Assembly: GCA_021737185.1 (NCBI GenBank)
Contig: JAIPEL010000016.1
Coordinates: 1-53,835 of the forward strand
Direction of reading: 5' to 3'
From: Desulfobacterales bacterium
Lineage (GTDB): Bacteria > Desulfobacterota > Desulfobacteria > Desulfobacterales > CAFBRK01
DNA: 53,835 nucleotides
Shown: positions 1 through 8,472 of the stretch, piece after piece
Numbering within the stretch: position 1 is the first letter of the stretch
Layout of the letters: the number at the start of each line of letters is the position of its first letter
Made by a program: the position numbers and the translations under genes
The notes under the pieces: model-generated
Told to the model about the DNA's origin: nothing
Database searches by the model: none
Seen by the model: the letters and a program-made list of their open reading frames with translations, nothing else

Positions 1-441
1 AACTTCTCAGGCCGTCATTCCGGGCTTGACCCGGAATCCAGGTATTTCTGGATCCCGGCTCGAAGTTTATCCCGCACTTGATGCGGGGCTTCGCTACGGC
101 CGGGATGACGGACCGGGAATGATGAAGTTTCATACGAGCCCCGCCGCTGACCGCCGGGCCGGTCAGTTTGATCAAATGTGAAACCGTGCCATTTTGGCAT
201 AGTTTCATACGAGCGCCGCCGCTGACCGCCGAGGCGTTCAGTTTGATCAAACCTGAAACTTGTGTCGAAGCCTCTGCCGGTGGAGGGACGCGCTCTGTCG
301 CGTCCGTGTTGCCAGCAATGACCCAATCCCGGCCACGACGGAGCGTGGCCCTCCAACCGCCAAAACCCAAGGCCGAGACAGGTCGGTTTTTGCCGCCGGC
401 TTCGATCGAAGTTTCACATAAGAAAGAAAGGAGGTCGAGCC
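1..441. repeat. Intergenic repeat cluster upstream of wrbA
   Basis: No gene is seen here. It starts with an inverted-repeat segment of the type GTCATTCCGGGCTTGACCC (about 12-112). Two copies of a roughly 58-base element follow (127-184 and 202-259); each opens with GTTTCA, carries GTTTGATCAAA and closes with TGAAAC. A 163-base element (254-416, listed separately) comes last. Matching sequence occurs near 18.4 kb and 53.5 kb. Confidence 0.75.
254..416 (+). mobile_element. 163-bp inverted-repeat element, family C copy 1
   Basis: The ends are inverted copies of each other (TGAAACTT...GTCGAAG at left, CTTCGATCGAAGTTTCA at right). Inside are two perfect 7-bp hairpins, GGACGCG/CGCGTCC and GGCCACG/CGTGGCC. 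Near-identical copies lie at 18481-18644 (reverse) and 53507-53669 (direct). There is no coding capacity, so a MITE-like non-autonomous element is the best reading; a transposase source is not in the window. Confidence 0.7.
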
Positions 442-1056
442 ATGAAAATTTTGACGGTATACTACACCATGTACGGCCACACCCTCACCCTGGCCAATTC
501 CGTTCACGAAGGCGTCAACGGCGTCGACGGCGTCCAGGGCGTTTTGCGCCGTGCGGCCGAGTTCGATGCCGTGGATAAAATCATCGACAAAAACGACTTT
601 GCCCGGGGCGTCCGCGAGCAGCAGCAGGATGTTCCGGTCTGCACGGTCGAGGATCTGCGTCAGGCAGACGGGGTCATCTTCGGCAGCCCCACCCGCTACG
701 GAAACATGACCGCCCAGATGAAGCAGCTCATCGATTCGACGGCAGAGCTTTGGATGAACGGAGAGATGGAGGGAAAGCCGGCCGGCGTGTTTACCTCCAC
801 GGCTTCCACCCACGGCGGTCAGGAGACGACGCTGCTGACCATGATGGCGCCGCTGCTCCATTTGGGGATGATCATCGTGGGAGTGCCGTATTCGACGCCG
901 GGAATGATTCACACCGAGGCGCGGGGCGGCACGCCTTACGGCGCCTCGACGATCGCCGGCCCCCAGGGGGAGCTCACCCCCACGGAAGAGGACCTGAAGA
1001 TCGCCATGGTCCTCGGTCGGCGGGTAGCGGAAACGACGTTGAAGCTGAGGCGTTGA
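442..1056 (+). CDS. wrbA: WrbA-type NAD(P)H:quinone oxidoreductase
   Basis: This is a flavodoxin-fold FMN protein of 204 residues, close to the usual WrbA length. WrbA proteins carry out two-electron reduction of quinones in the cytoplasm, which avoids semiquinone radicals. The N-terminal phosphate loop (YYTMYGHT, residues about 7-14) and the FMN-binding GSPTRYGNM (about 79) are clear. FTSTASTHGGQE and the following PYS segment are the WrbA signature around the flavin. AAAGGAGG lies just upstream of the ATG and decides the start. It stands alone between two repeat-rich spacers, so no operon partner is evident. Confidence 0.93.
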   Translation: MKILTVYYTMYGHTLTLANSVHEGVNGVDGVQGVLRRAAEFDAVDKIIDKNDFARGVREQQQDVPVCTVEDLRQADGVIFGSPTRYGNMTAQMKQLIDSTAELWMNGEMEGKPAGVFTSTASTHGGQETTLLTMMAPLLHLGMIIVGVPYSTPGMIHTEARGGTPYGASTIAGPQGELTPTEEDLKIAMVLGRRVAETTLKLRR

Positions 1057-1461
1057 TTGTCGGTGCATGTGGGCGTATTTATGGAGGCGATGGTTTCACC
1101 GCAGAGACACAGAGGACGCAGAGAAAAACTTCACCATTTTCTCTGCGTATCCTCTGCGGTCTCCGCGCCTCAAAATCAATGAGGTGTTTGAAGGGCAGCG
1201 GCAATCGAGGATCGCACAGCGGGCGCTGATGTAAGGTATCCTAAGGGGCTCAGACAGCGTATACCGCCATCAAATCACCCATTTCGCTCCACTGGAGTCG
1301 AAACCCGAAATTCGAGTAAATTAGTTGATTGGTTGATTCGTCGATTAGCTGAATGCCCAAGCGGGGTCGATGGACTGCACCGGAGGCGCTTATACCGAAT
1401 CAACCATTCAGCCATTCAACCATTTGACCAATCCCCGAACAAGAGCGAACCGGAGAAACCC
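1057..1461. repeat. Repeat-rich spacer before the DJ-1 gene
   Basis: No gene is seen. 1070-1165 holds an inverted pair built on CACCGCAGAGACACAGAGG and its complement, which recurs in part near 2.04 kb, 14.46 kb and 26.5 kb. 1172-1310 is a half copy of family D, whose full copies are at 48.9 kb and 52.9 kb. 1322-1435 carries TTGATTGG/TTGATTCG octamers with the complementary CCATTCAACC run near 1400-1425. Confidence 0.7.
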
Positions 1462-2022
1462 ATGAGCAAAAAAGTCCTAGTGCCCATTGCAGACGGCAGC
1501 GAAGAAATCGAGGCGGTCTGCATCATCGACGTCCTGAGAAGGGCCGGGGCCGAGGTGACCGTGGCTTCGGTGGAAAAGGATTTGCAGATTACCGCCTCCC
1601 GGGGAGTCAAGATCGTGGCCGACGCCAAAATCGACGACTGCGCCAATGAAGAATTCGACCTGATCGTTCTGCCCGGAGGCATGCCCGGGGCCGAAAGGCT
1701 TCGGGATTCAGAGCCCCTGGCCGCCCTTCTTCGAAGGCAAAAAGAAAGCGAAAAACCCTATGCGGCCATCTGTGCCGCGCCGGCCGTGTCCCTTCAGCCC
1801 CACGGCCTGCTGGAGGGCCGCAAGGCCACCGCGCACCCAGGCTTTGTCGACCAGTTGCAGGATCCTTCCGCGGCCGAATCACGGGTGGTGGCCGACGGCA
1901 TCGTGGTCACCAGCCGCGCGCCGGGGACCGCCATCGAATTTGCCCTGGCGCTGGTGGCGCTGCTTTTCGGGGAGAAAAAGGCCGAGGAGGTCGCCGGACC
2001 CATGCTTGTGGCTGGACGCTAA
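1462..2022 (+). CDS. DJ-1/PfpI family protein (YajL/ThiJ-like)
   Basis: This class I glutamine amidotransferase-like protein has 186 residues, typical for bacterial DJ-1 homologues. The nucleophile elbow AAICAAPAV places the reactive cysteine at residue 104, and the acidic partner sits in DGSEEIEAV (about 11-19). PGGMPG near 71 is the conserved glycine loop. Family members are linked to oxidative or carbonyl stress repair (glyoxalase or deglycase-like activity); which applies here cannot be told. The start follows CGGAGAAACCC with good ribosome-binding spacing. It is a single gene followed by an inverted-repeat element. Confidence 0.9.
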   Translation: MSKKVLVPIADGSEEIEAVCIIDVLRRAGAEVTVASVEKDLQITASRGVKIVADAKIDDCANEEFDLIVLPGGMPGAERLRDSEPLAALLRRQKESEKPYAAICAAPAVSLQPHGLLEGRKATAHPGFVDQLQDPSAAESRVVADGIVVTSRAPGTAIEFALALVALLFGEKKAEEVAGPMLVAGR

Positions 2023-2157
2023 GTAGAGGTGGGCGTAATTATGGCGACGATGGTTTCACCGCCGAGGTGCTGAGGTCGCAGAGGAGGCGCACAGAAGATG
2101 GTAAAGGTTCTATGTCTCTTATGTTGAATGGAAATACGTGGAGACCGTAATCGTAAT

Positions 2158-2291
2158 AAATGCCTAAAATGATCTATAATGCCTAAAGTGCCTAAAATAG
2201 TGGTGTCACTTCGCTCCGGCTTTCATATGAAACAGCCAGTATTCCATAATTTTAGGCATTTAAGCTCATTTTAGGCATTTTAGGCCTTTCC
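2158..2291. mobile_element. TGCCTAAAAT iteron element, family A copy 1
   Basis: About 134 bases. Both ends consist of repeated TGCCTAAAAT units: the left end reads AATGCCTAAAATG twice with variants, and the right end carries the complement ATTTTAGGCATTT. The core includes GTGGTGTCACTTCGCTCCGG. The same element lies in reverse orientation at 10246-10380. It occupies most of the spacer between the DJ-1 gene and the end of the lipoprotein gene, with no coding content. Confidence 0.75.
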
Positions 2292-2329
2292 AATCTGCGC
2301 GCGGTGAGTTTTCTTTGATCCGAGATACT

Positions 2330-2956
2330 TCACTGATTTTCCGCGGTTCCCTGATCGAACTCGATGATCCGGGCAAAGTCCTTGTCCGGACCCGGCGTCA
2401 CCCGGTGATACAGAGGGCTTTCTTCGGTCACCCTTCCGCCCATGTCATAGGTGAATGACGCCTCTCCCACATGCCGGATCCAAAACCCGCTCAGCACGGG
2501 ACCGGACGCATCGTAGCAGGAATGAAAGTGGAGGAACTCATCCTGCGGCTCTGGCCGGGCCGCCGTCCATGGCTCCGGCGCCTCGGAGAAAAAAACCGGA
2601 TTGATCCGGTCGCCGGTCGCGATCGGGCGGCCGGTTTCCGGCAAGGTCCCAAACACGGCCTCACCGGTGAAGAGCATTGCATTTTCCGGAAGATCGTTCG
2701 TGTAGAATTGTTCCTCGTTGAAGCAGATCAAAGAAAGTCGAGTGAGATCCCTGGGGTTTTCCGGTTTGAAGTAGTAGCCCACGAACGGTCCAAAGGAAAG
2801 AATCCGGCCTCCGGAGGAAATTTCCAACGTTTGCTGGTACCCTCGGGGGACCCGCAGCTCCACCGTTTCTGCTTCCTTCTGCCCGGAGCATCCCGCAGCC
2901 AGTGTAAGCAAGATCAGGAGCAATGCGGGAAAGCGAATTCGCATCGATCTATCCAT
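2330..2956 (-). CDS. Predicted lipoprotein
   Basis: I do not recognise the family. The N terminus MRIRFPALLLILLTLAAGC is a lipoprotein signal with the lipobox LAAGC (Cys 23 from the upstream ATG). The rest is a soluble domain of about 185 residues with no other membrane segment, so it is expected to be anchored in the cell envelope. Two ATG codons are possible, at 2956 and at 2944; the second gives a more typical signal peptide. The reading frame overlaps the end of the upstream YeeE-like gene by 8 bases, so it is probably the last gene of the rhodanese-YeeE operon and may help handle sulfur compounds (inference). Confidence 0.75.
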   Translation of the reverse strand: MDRSMRIRFPALLLILLTLAAGCSGQKEAETVELRVPRGYQQTLEISSGGRILSFGPFVGYYFKPENPRDLTRLSLICFNEEQFYTNDLPENAMLFTGEAVFGTLPETGRPIATGDRINPVFFSEAPEPWTAARPEPQDEFLHFHSCYDASGPVLSGFWIRHVGEASFTYDMGGRVTEESPLYHRVTPGPDKDFARIIEFDQGTAENQ

Positions 2957-3491
2957 TGTCGGGCTGCCGGTGCCACAATTTTCCGATGAAGTAGATGCAG
3001 ACAGAGAAGACGACGGCCAGCGCCGCCACCGCGGCCCCCCGGCTTTTTGTCCAGTCGGCCAGGGTCAACTGGCCTACATTGGTCGGGTCGTAGAGAAGGG
3101 GGATCAGAAATTCGTGAAGCTGGGCGAACACGGCGGCGCCGGCAAATCCGCCCAGCAGGGCGAACACGGCATCCATCCGTCCTTCTCCTGCGGCGGCCCA
3201 GGTCGTGCCTGGGCAATACCCGGCAAGCCCCCAGCCGATGCCGAAAATAATAGCCGCCAAGCCGGTGGCGACGATGCTCGTGGGAAGCACCATGGTTTTT
3301 CCCACCCCTGCCGCCGTCAACCCGAGGAGTCCGGCGGCCGAGAGGACCACGGCGGCAAGCATGAAGCGAGGAATGTCCGGCTCGATCATCAGATGCGCCC
3401 TGGCCATTTTACCGGCGTTGGTGGCGCCGATGCGCTGGATCACGAAGCCGAAGGCAATGCCGGAAAACAGCCCCAGAAGAATTTTCGTCAT
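2949..3491 (-). CDS. YeeE/YedE-type sulfur transport protein, half 2 (DUF6691-like)
   Basis: This is a 180-residue integral membrane protein with several hydrophobic helices. The GLAGYCPGT motif (Cys 93) matches the conserved cysteine loop of YeeE/YedE thiosulfate transporters. Family members relay thiosulfate across the inner membrane through membrane-embedded cysteines. Its start ATG overlaps the stop of the preceding YeeE gene in an ATGA arrangement, so the two are translationally coupled. Together they look like the split form of the larger YeeE protein. The substrate is inferred from the family and from the rhodanese gene upstream. Confidence 0.82.
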   Translation of the reverse strand: MTKILLGLFSGIAFGFVIQRIGATNAGKMARAHLMIEPDIPRFMLAAVVLSAAGLLGLTAAGVGKTMVLPTSIVATGLAAIIFGIGWGLAGYCPGTTWAAAGEGRMDAVFALLGGFAGAAVFAQLHEFLIPLLYDPTNVGQLTLADWTKSRGAAVAALAVVFSVCIYFIGKLWHRQPDNG

Positions 3492-4021
3492 TCGATGGTC
3501 TCCTTTCTCACCGGTCCGTAAACCACCCGGGCAGTGATCATCGCAAAGGCAAAGATCAGCACTCCGAAATACAGACCGCTGATCGCCAACTGGGTCGAGC
3601 CGGAGATGAACAGCCCCAGGGTGCAGCCTCCGGCCAGACGGGCGCCGAACAGAATCAGAAAGCCGCCGGCAAAGGTGGCGGCGTAGCGGCGGCGGCGGCT
3701 GCTGCCGAAGCGTTGTTCCCATATTCTGGGGACATCCCGGGTGGGGACCGGAAAGGTCCGGCCGGCGACAAATCCGCCGATGGCCATTCCCACGACAAAT
3801 GCGAACAGCCACGATCCCGGGCCGGGGATGATCTGATAGTGGGTTTTGGACGCCGCATAGCCGGGTGCGACGACCTGGAAAAATCCCTTCAGGGTGCTGA
3901 CAAACCCGCTCGACGAGGCGGGCGGTCCGAAGGTGGCAAATATGAATACGATGATGCCGGCCAGCGCAAAGGATGCCGGAATCCACTTCCAGTAGGCCGA
4001 GTGTTCGCTGCTCTGCTGCAT
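3488..4021 (-). CDS. YeeE/YedE-type sulfur transport protein, half 1
   Basis: This 177-residue membrane protein contains the YeeE motif ARLAGGCTLG (Cys 133) and a preceding GMAIGGF helix. I start it at 4021, where GGAGGGTAAC precedes the ATG, rather than at an upstream in-frame start that would run deep into the rhodanese gene. The stop overlaps the start of the second half by 4 bases, and its own start lies one base after the rhodanese stop. This tight spacing suggests a thiosulfate or other reduced-sulfur uptake unit in which the rhodanese handles the substrate outside or at the membrane. Confidence 0.85.
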   Translation of the reverse strand: MQQSSEHSAYWKWIPASFALAGIIVFIFATFGPPASSSGFVSTLKGFFQVVAPGYAASKTHYQIIPGPGSWLFAFVVGMAIGGFVAGRTFPVPTRDVPRIWEQRFGSSRRRRYAATFAGGFLILFGARLAGGCTLGLFISGSTQLAISGLYFGVLIFAFAMITARVVYGPVRKETIE

Positions 4022-4022
4022 G

Positions 4023-5123
4023 TTACCCTCCACAGGAGACATAGCCGCCCTTGGGTTGGCTGCCGGATCTTCCCGCTGCACCGCTTCGGCTCCCTTCGGA
4101 GCTGCCTGCCGCAGTTTGCTTGACGCTTGTCGTTGGCAGCCCGCTGCCGGCAAGTTTTCTTTCCATCGTTTCGACCGGATAGAACATGGCCGGATTGCCC
4201 CATTCCAGCCAGGAGGCCTCGTAGGTATAGACGTTTTCGACCCCCATGAGCCGAAGGATGAAATAGCTGAAGGAGCTCCGCCGGCCCGAGGCGCAGTAGA
4301 CGATCACGCCCTTGTTAGGGTCGAGACCCCGGTACAGATTTTGAAGCGCCGGGTAGGGCTTGATGGTTTTGGTGTTCGCGTCGGCCCAGTTGCTCGTGTA
4401 GTCGATGTTGACCGCAGTGGGGATGTGCCCCAACTTGAGGGGGTTTCCCCTCAGGTCCCGGCTTCCTTTTTCGCCCAAATATTCGGCCCGGGAGCGGACG
4501 TCGATGATTTGGTAATAGGGGTCTCCCAGCCGGCGATAGACAAAATCACCGTCGATCAGGCTTCTGCCCTGGATTTCTTCTATGGGGGCCTGGTAAAGCA
4601 CCGCCGACAGCTGCTTCGGTCTGGAGTCCAGATCGTATCCGGCCCGCTTCCAGGCATCGAGGCCTCCCTCCAGCACCCGCTTTTTCTCGTGCCCGAGCAC
4701 ATCCAGCACCCAGAACAGATAAGAGGCCGTCGCCCCTCCGTCGCGCTCGACGCTGTCGTACAGGACGATTTCATTCGTTCGGCCGATGCCGTGTTCTCCT
4801 AAGATTTCCTGGGCCCGTTCCGTGCCCACGAACAGGCTTCCCGTGCTCGTTGCCTTGTCGTTGTACCGAAACGAGGACCAGGGAAGCCGAATGGCGCCCG
4901 GAATCAGCTTCCCATCGAAGTGTTCGCCGGTTCTGACGTCCACGATGATCAGGTCCGGATCGTCGATTCGCCCCTTGAGCCAGTCGGCGGAGGCCAGAAG
5001 ATCGGCGTTGGGGTATCCGCCTTCTGCGGATCCTGTGCCGGCGCTCGCCAAAGACCATACGGCGGCCAGCAGAAGAATCCCTCCGATGACAAAGTAGCGC
5101 AGAATTCTTTCCCGGATTGGCAT
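4023..5123 (-). CDS. Exported two-domain rhodanese (sulfurtransferase)
   Basis: The protein has 366 residues, with a hydrophobic N-terminal segment (about 8-30) that should export or anchor it. Two rhodanese domains follow, at about 40-165 and 190-320. The second carries the active loop VIVYCASGRRSS with the catalytic cysteine at 277. The first domain's equivalent loop reads LYDSVERDGG and has no cysteine, as is normal for tandem rhodaneses. The last 40 residues are Gly/Ser/Lys-rich and probably disordered. The ATG at 5123 is preceded by AGAGG. As first gene of the operon it probably moves sulfane sulfur for the two YeeE proteins that follow. Confidence 0.88.
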   Translation of the reverse strand: MPIRERILRYFVIGGILLLAAVWSLASAGTGSAEGGYPNADLLASADWLKGRIDDPDLIIVDVRTGEHFDGKLIPGAIRLPWSSFRYNDKATSTGSLFVGTERAQEILGEHGIGRTNEIVLYDSVERDGGATASYLFWVLDVLGHEKKRVLEGGLDAWKRAGYDLDSRPKQLSAVLYQAPIEEIQGRSLIDGDFVYRRLGDPYYQIIDVRSRAEYLGEKGSRDLRGNPLKLGHIPTAVNIDYTSNWADANTKTIKPYPALQNLYRGLDPNKGVIVYCASGRRSSFSYFILRLMGVENVYTYEASWLEWGNPAMFYPVETMERKLAGSGLPTTSVKQTAAGSSEGSRSGAAGRSGSQPKGGYVSCGG

Positions 5124-5501
5124 GTTCAACCTCTCTTTGAGTCAGTTAGGCACGCTCATGTGAAACTTCGACAGCACGATGTTGTCATTCCGGGCTTGAC
5201 CCGGATCCAGGCGTTTCTGGATCCCGGCTCTCCGCTTCGCTCCGGCCGGGATGACGGGCTGGGGAGTTTCGTTCTTGATCAAACTGGTCGCCCCGCCGGC
5301 CAGCGGCGAGGCTGGAATCCAACAGATACTCCTGCCTATTATCCCGGCCGCAAAAAATTGAAAATGGGGGGAATATGGTATTTTCCGCCTGTTGGCGCCT
5401 TACTATCCGTCGGTAAAAACTTCGATTGCCAGATGGAAGCGAATTGGGTATGCCATTGCAGACCGGCCGAAGAGAGCCTGCGGCCGGCCGGAGATATGGT
5501 T
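5124..5501. repeat. Spacer between divergent operons with dispersed repeats
   Basis: No gene is seen. 5185-5258 is an inverted repeat of the GTCATTCCGGGCTTGACCC type, with the complementary arm ending in CGGGATGACGGG. 5275-5315 carries a TTGATCAAACTGGTCG segment shared with the GTTTCA/TGATCAAA family. The remaining 180 bases before the phosphoesterase presumably hold its promoter, but I cannot fix one. Confidence 0.6.
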
Positions 5502-5990
5502 ATGATTGACGACAAGCGCTCATCGGCCTCCTTTTGCATCGGCGTCATTTCCGATACCCACGGAATGCTTCGGCCCGAGGCGGCCGCGGCCCTTTCCGGG
5601 GTCGACTTGATTCTGCATGCCGGCGACATCGATATCCCCCCGGTTCTGAAGCAACTGGAGAAGTTCGCGCCGGTAAAGGCCGTCTGCGGCAACATGGACT
5701 TCGGCCCGCTGCGGGAGCGCCTGCCCGAAACCGAGGTGGTCGAAGCCGGAGATCATCTTCTGTATATCCTGCACGATATCGGGAGGCTCGATCTGGACCC
5801 GGAGGCGGCCGGCTTTGATGCCGTCATCTTCGGCCATTCCCATCGGCCTTACCTGGAGCAAAAACAAGGGGTCCTGTTTTTAAACCCCGGCAGCGCCGGT
5901 CCGAAACGATTCGGAAAGCCGGTATCCGTGGCCCGCATCGTTGCCGCAAACGGACGATTGTCGGCCCGGGTGATCGAGTTGGACGTATGA
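5502..5990 (+). CDS. MJ0936/YfcE-type metallophosphoesterase
   Basis: This 162-residue calcineurin-like phosphodiesterase has all the family metal-binding motifs in order: GVISDTHG, LHAGDID, GNMD, FGHSHRP, and NPGSAG near the C terminus. Homologues hydrolyse phosphodiesters with two metal ions; the physiological substrate is usually unknown. Two ATG codons are close together. I prefer the second (5502), because GGAG lies 8 bases before it but only 2 bases before the first. The stop overlaps the start of the diguanylate cyclase by 4 bases (ATGA), so the two genes are translated together. Confidence 0.9.
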   Translation: MIDDKRSSASFCIGVISDTHGMLRPEAAAALSGVDLILHAGDIDIPPVLKQLEKFAPVKAVCGNMDFGPLRERLPETEVVEAGDHLLYILHDIGRLDLDPEAAGFDAVIFGHSHRPYLEQKQGVLFLNPGSAGPKRFGKPVSVARIVAANGRLSARVIELDV

Positions 5991-6883
5991 TACAATCACT
6001 CCCACCATCTTTGCTGGACCAGCTCTATGACGGGGTCTATTTTGTGGACCGCAGCCGGCGGATTACGTATTGGAGCAAGGCGGCCGAGCGGCTCACCGGG
6101 TATGCGGCCCACGAGGTGATCGGGAAACGATGTGCGGACGGCGTCATGGTTCATGTGGACGGCGAGGGCAGCCAACTGTGTGAAAAAGGGTGCCCCCTGG
6201 CGGCGACCCTTGAAGACGGACGGGTTCGAGAGGCGGATCTTTTCTTGCGTCATAAGACCGGCCATCGCATGCCGGTGGCGTTGCGGGTCGCCCCCCTCCG
6301 CGACGAGGCAGGCGAAATTGTGGGCGCGGTCGAAATTTTCAACGACAGTTCGGGAAAGATCGATCTGCAGCAGCTGGCGCGTCTGGAAAAAGAAGCACTG
6401 CTCGATCCGCTGACCGGCCTTGCCAACCGCCGGTCCTTGCAGCGCCATATGGAGGGCCGCATGGAGGAACTGCGGCGCTACGGCCTCGGCTTCGGCGTGC
6501 TTTTTATCGACATCGACCGGTTCAAGCAAATCAACGACACCCATGGTCATGCCGTGGGCGACCGCGTTCTTCAGATGATCGCCAGGACCCTGTCCGTCAA
6601 TCTGCGTCCCTTTGACGAGGTCGGCCGGTGGGGGGGCGAAGAGTTCGTGGCCGTGGTGGCCAACGTGGACAGCCACGCCCTGTCCCTTGTCGCCGAGCGC
6701 CTGCGGATGCTTACGGAGGCCTCAGGACTGGATACGGAAACCGGTCGGGTGAGGGCGACCGTCTCCATCGGCGCGGTGCTGGCCACTGCCGAGGAAAGCG
6801 TCGAGGTGATCCTGGAAAGGGCCGATCAGCTGATGTATCAGAGCAAGATCGCCGGCCGGAATCAGATCTCGTTGGGGGTTTAA
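5987..6883 (+). CDS. PAS-GGDEF diguanylate cyclase
   Basis: The protein has 298 residues. A PAS sensor domain (about 10-125) contains VYFVDRSRRITYWSKAAERL. A GGDEF domain (about 140-295) follows. The active-site motif is GGEEF (about 215-219), an active form that makes cyclic di-GMP from two GTP. Five residues before it lies RPFD, the RxxD inhibitory site for product feedback. LDPLTGLANRRSL and DIDRFKQINDTHGH are the usual substrate and metal-binding stretches. No membrane segment is visible, so it should be a cytoplasmic sensor. It overlaps the phosphoesterase gene, and the HAD gene follows after about 40 bases. Confidence 0.93.
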   Translation: MIQSLPPSLLDQLYDGVYFVDRSRRITYWSKAAERLTGYAAHEVIGKRCADGVMVHVDGEGSQLCEKGCPLAATLEDGRVREADLFLRHKTGHRMPVALRVAPLRDEAGEIVGAVEIFNDSSGKIDLQQLARLEKEALLDPLTGLANRRSLQRHMEGRMEELRRYGLGFGVLFIDIDRFKQINDTHGHAVGDRVLQMIARTLSVNLRPFDEVGRWGGEEFVAVVANVDSHALSLVAERLRMLTEASGLDTETGRVRATVSIGAVLATAEESVEVILERADQLMYQSKIAGRNQISLGV

Positions 6884-6924
6884 TGAAGCCTGGAAATCCT
6901 TAGTAAGAGGAAAGGAAACAAGGC

Positions 6925-7395
6925 ATGATCGAGCTGGAAATTCCCGGGTTCGGCCGCATCAGGGCAGAGAACCTGGTCTTGGACTACAACGGAACGCTGG
7001 CCGTCGACGGCCGGCCCGTTGTCGGGGTCAAGGCGCTTCTTGCTGATTTGGCGCGTCGGCTGACGGTGCATGTGCTCACCGCAGACACATTCGGCCGCGT
7101 GGAGCAGGAGATGGCCGAGGTGGACTGCACGCTTTCGATCCTTCCCCCCGGCCGGCAGGACGAAGCAAAGCTGCGGTATGTAAAACATCTGGGGGCGGAG
7201 AACACCGTGGCCGTGGGAAACGGGCGAAACGATGCACAGATGCTCGAAGCCAGCCGGCTGGGCATTGCCGTGATTCTGGAAGAGGGGGCGTCGTCTGCCG
7301 TCCTGCGGGCCGCCGACGTCGTCTGCACCGATATTCTCTCGGCCCTTTCGCTGCTGGTTCATCCGCTGCGCCTGACCGCCACCCTGAGAACCTGA
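6925..7395 (+). CDS. HAD-family hydrolase (soluble P-type-ATPase-like)
   Basis: A small 156-residue HAD protein without a cap domain. Motif I is LDYNGTLAVDG, with the nucleophile Asp. Motif II is the Thr in HVLTADTFG. The last motif is VGNGRNDAQML, with the metal-binding aspartate. It resembles the stand-alone phosphatase core related to P-type ATPases (COG4087 style). The substrate is unknown. It lies in the same direction and close behind the diguanylate cyclase, and the thioesterase follows after 18 bases, so the four genes may be one transcript. Confidence 0.85.
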   Translation: MIELEIPGFGRIRAENLVLDYNGTLAVDGRPVVGVKALLADLARRLTVHVLTADTFGRVEQEMAEVDCTLSILPPGRQDEAKLRYVKHLGAENTVAVGNGRNDAQMLEASRLGIAVILEEGASSAVLRAADVVCTDILSALSLLVHPLRLTATLRT

Positions 7396-7413
7396 AAGGG
7401 CAATTTCGCTGCC

Positions 7414-7881
7414 GTGAACCCGAATCCGGAGCATATAAAACAGCTCGCCGCCCTGGTGAACAGGACCTCTTTTCCGGCCCTGCTGTCCATGCAGATGCGT
7501 CGCCTGGAGCCCGGCGCTGCCGAGTTTTCCATCGACATCGAGGAAAAGCACCTCCAGGTGATGGGAATGGTTCACGGCGGCGTGTTTGCCACCCTCATCG
7601 ACACCGCCGCCTTCTGGGCTGTTTACTACGCCATCGAAGACGAGCGCCGCTGGCTGACGTCGGTGGATCTCAAGCTCAACTACCTGGCGCCGGCCAATGA
7701 AGGGACCCTTATCGCCAGAGGGCGCCAGATCAAGGCCGGGGCCACCCTGTGCTATGCCGAGGCCACGGTCAGCGACGCCGCGGGCAAACTGCTGGCCCAC
7801 GGCACCTCGACCCTCATGATCGTACCGGTGACCGGTCCGGCGGCCCGGGCCAAGTTCCCGCCCAAGTTCCTCCCAAAATAA
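7414..7881 (+). CDS. Hotdog-fold thioesterase (PaaI-like)
   Basis: The protein has 155 residues and a GTG start. The hotdog core includes GMVHGGVFATLIDTAAFWAVY, the usual HGG...D active-site region of the PaaI/YbgC-type acyl-CoA thioesterases. TSVDLKLNYLAPA follows, the conserved outer strand. Such enzymes hydrolyse acyl- or aryl-CoA. An aryl-CoA substrate would fit the CoA ligase 6 kb downstream, but this is only suggestive because that gene belongs to another unit. The stop codon TAA sits inside a small palindrome (7878-7900), and a terminator follows at about 8080. Confidence 0.85.
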   Translation: MNPNPEHIKQLAALVNRTSFPALLSMQMRRLEPGAAEFSIDIEEKHLQVMGMVHGGVFATLIDTAAFWAVYYAIEDERRWLTSVDLKLNYLAPANEGTLIARGRQIKAGATLCYAEATVSDAAGKLLAHGTSTLMIVPVTGPAARAKFPPKFLPK

Positions 7882-7921
7882 AATCGCTTCGCGCTTTTAT
7901 AAAACGCGGCTCCGCCGCTAT
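7878..7921. repeat. Twin-hairpin element overlapping the thioesterase stop
   Basis: Hairpin 1 is ATAAAATCGC-TTC-GCGCTTTTAT (7878-7900; one mismatched pair) and contains the stop codon TAA at 7879-7881. Hairpin 2 is GCGGC-TCC-GCCGC, just after. The same two-hairpin layout occurs at about 15855, 24969, 27572, 36492, 36666 and 47856. Confidence 0.65.
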
Positions 7922-8079
7922 AAATTCTTATAAATCTCCAGCCGGAGAATCTTGGACCCGGAATTTTGAATCCCTGCGCGGCCAGCGGCGGGGCTTATGT
8001 GAAACTTCCCCAAAGATCGGCTGTTGAACACCCTCGGGGAAGCCCATCGTCCCGCGCCGAGCATCGCAGAAAGAAGCGG

Positions 8080-8101
8080 GGCGCAGGGCGCCTTTTCTTT
8101 T
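8080..8101 (+). terminator. Intrinsic terminator after the thioesterase operon
   Basis: The stem GGCGC/GCGCC with loop AGG is followed by TTTTCTTTT. It is the first good U-run hairpin downstream of the thioesterase and would isolate the trp leader from the upstream genes. Confidence 0.55.
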
Positions 8102-8228
8102 GGCAACTTTTCTTTGGGCGAGCAAAGAAAAGTTGTGAGAAAAATGATAAAATATCGGACTATAATATAAAAATAGTTTCACCCTTGATCAAACTGGTCG
8201 GCGAGGCCGGCCGTTAGAGTCCAAAAAA

Positions 8229-8472
8229 GATAGTTTCGTAAAAAGTCCGAATCGGCCCCTGTTCGTCATTCCGGACGACCCCGCTTACAGCGGGGGAGAT
8301 CCGTGGTTCGACAGGCTCACCATCCTGAGCGAAGTCGAAGGGGAATCCAGTGATTTCAAGCACATCTGGATGCCCCCGGATCGAGTCCGGGGCAGGCTTA
8401 TCAAAAAAGCTTGCCCCGGACTTGATCCGGGGTCCGGCATGACGCTTCGGAGACTTTTTACGATTTCATCAA
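8229..8472. mobile_element. Family H inverted-repeat element (8.2 kb copy)
   Basis: The left end reads TTTCGTAAAAAGTCCGAA and the right end is its inverted relative, GACTTTTTACGATTTCATC. Between them is an inverted pair of CCGGAT-rich repeats. The same ends frame different cores at 12832, 16156, 23128 and 27391. Confidence 0.65.
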
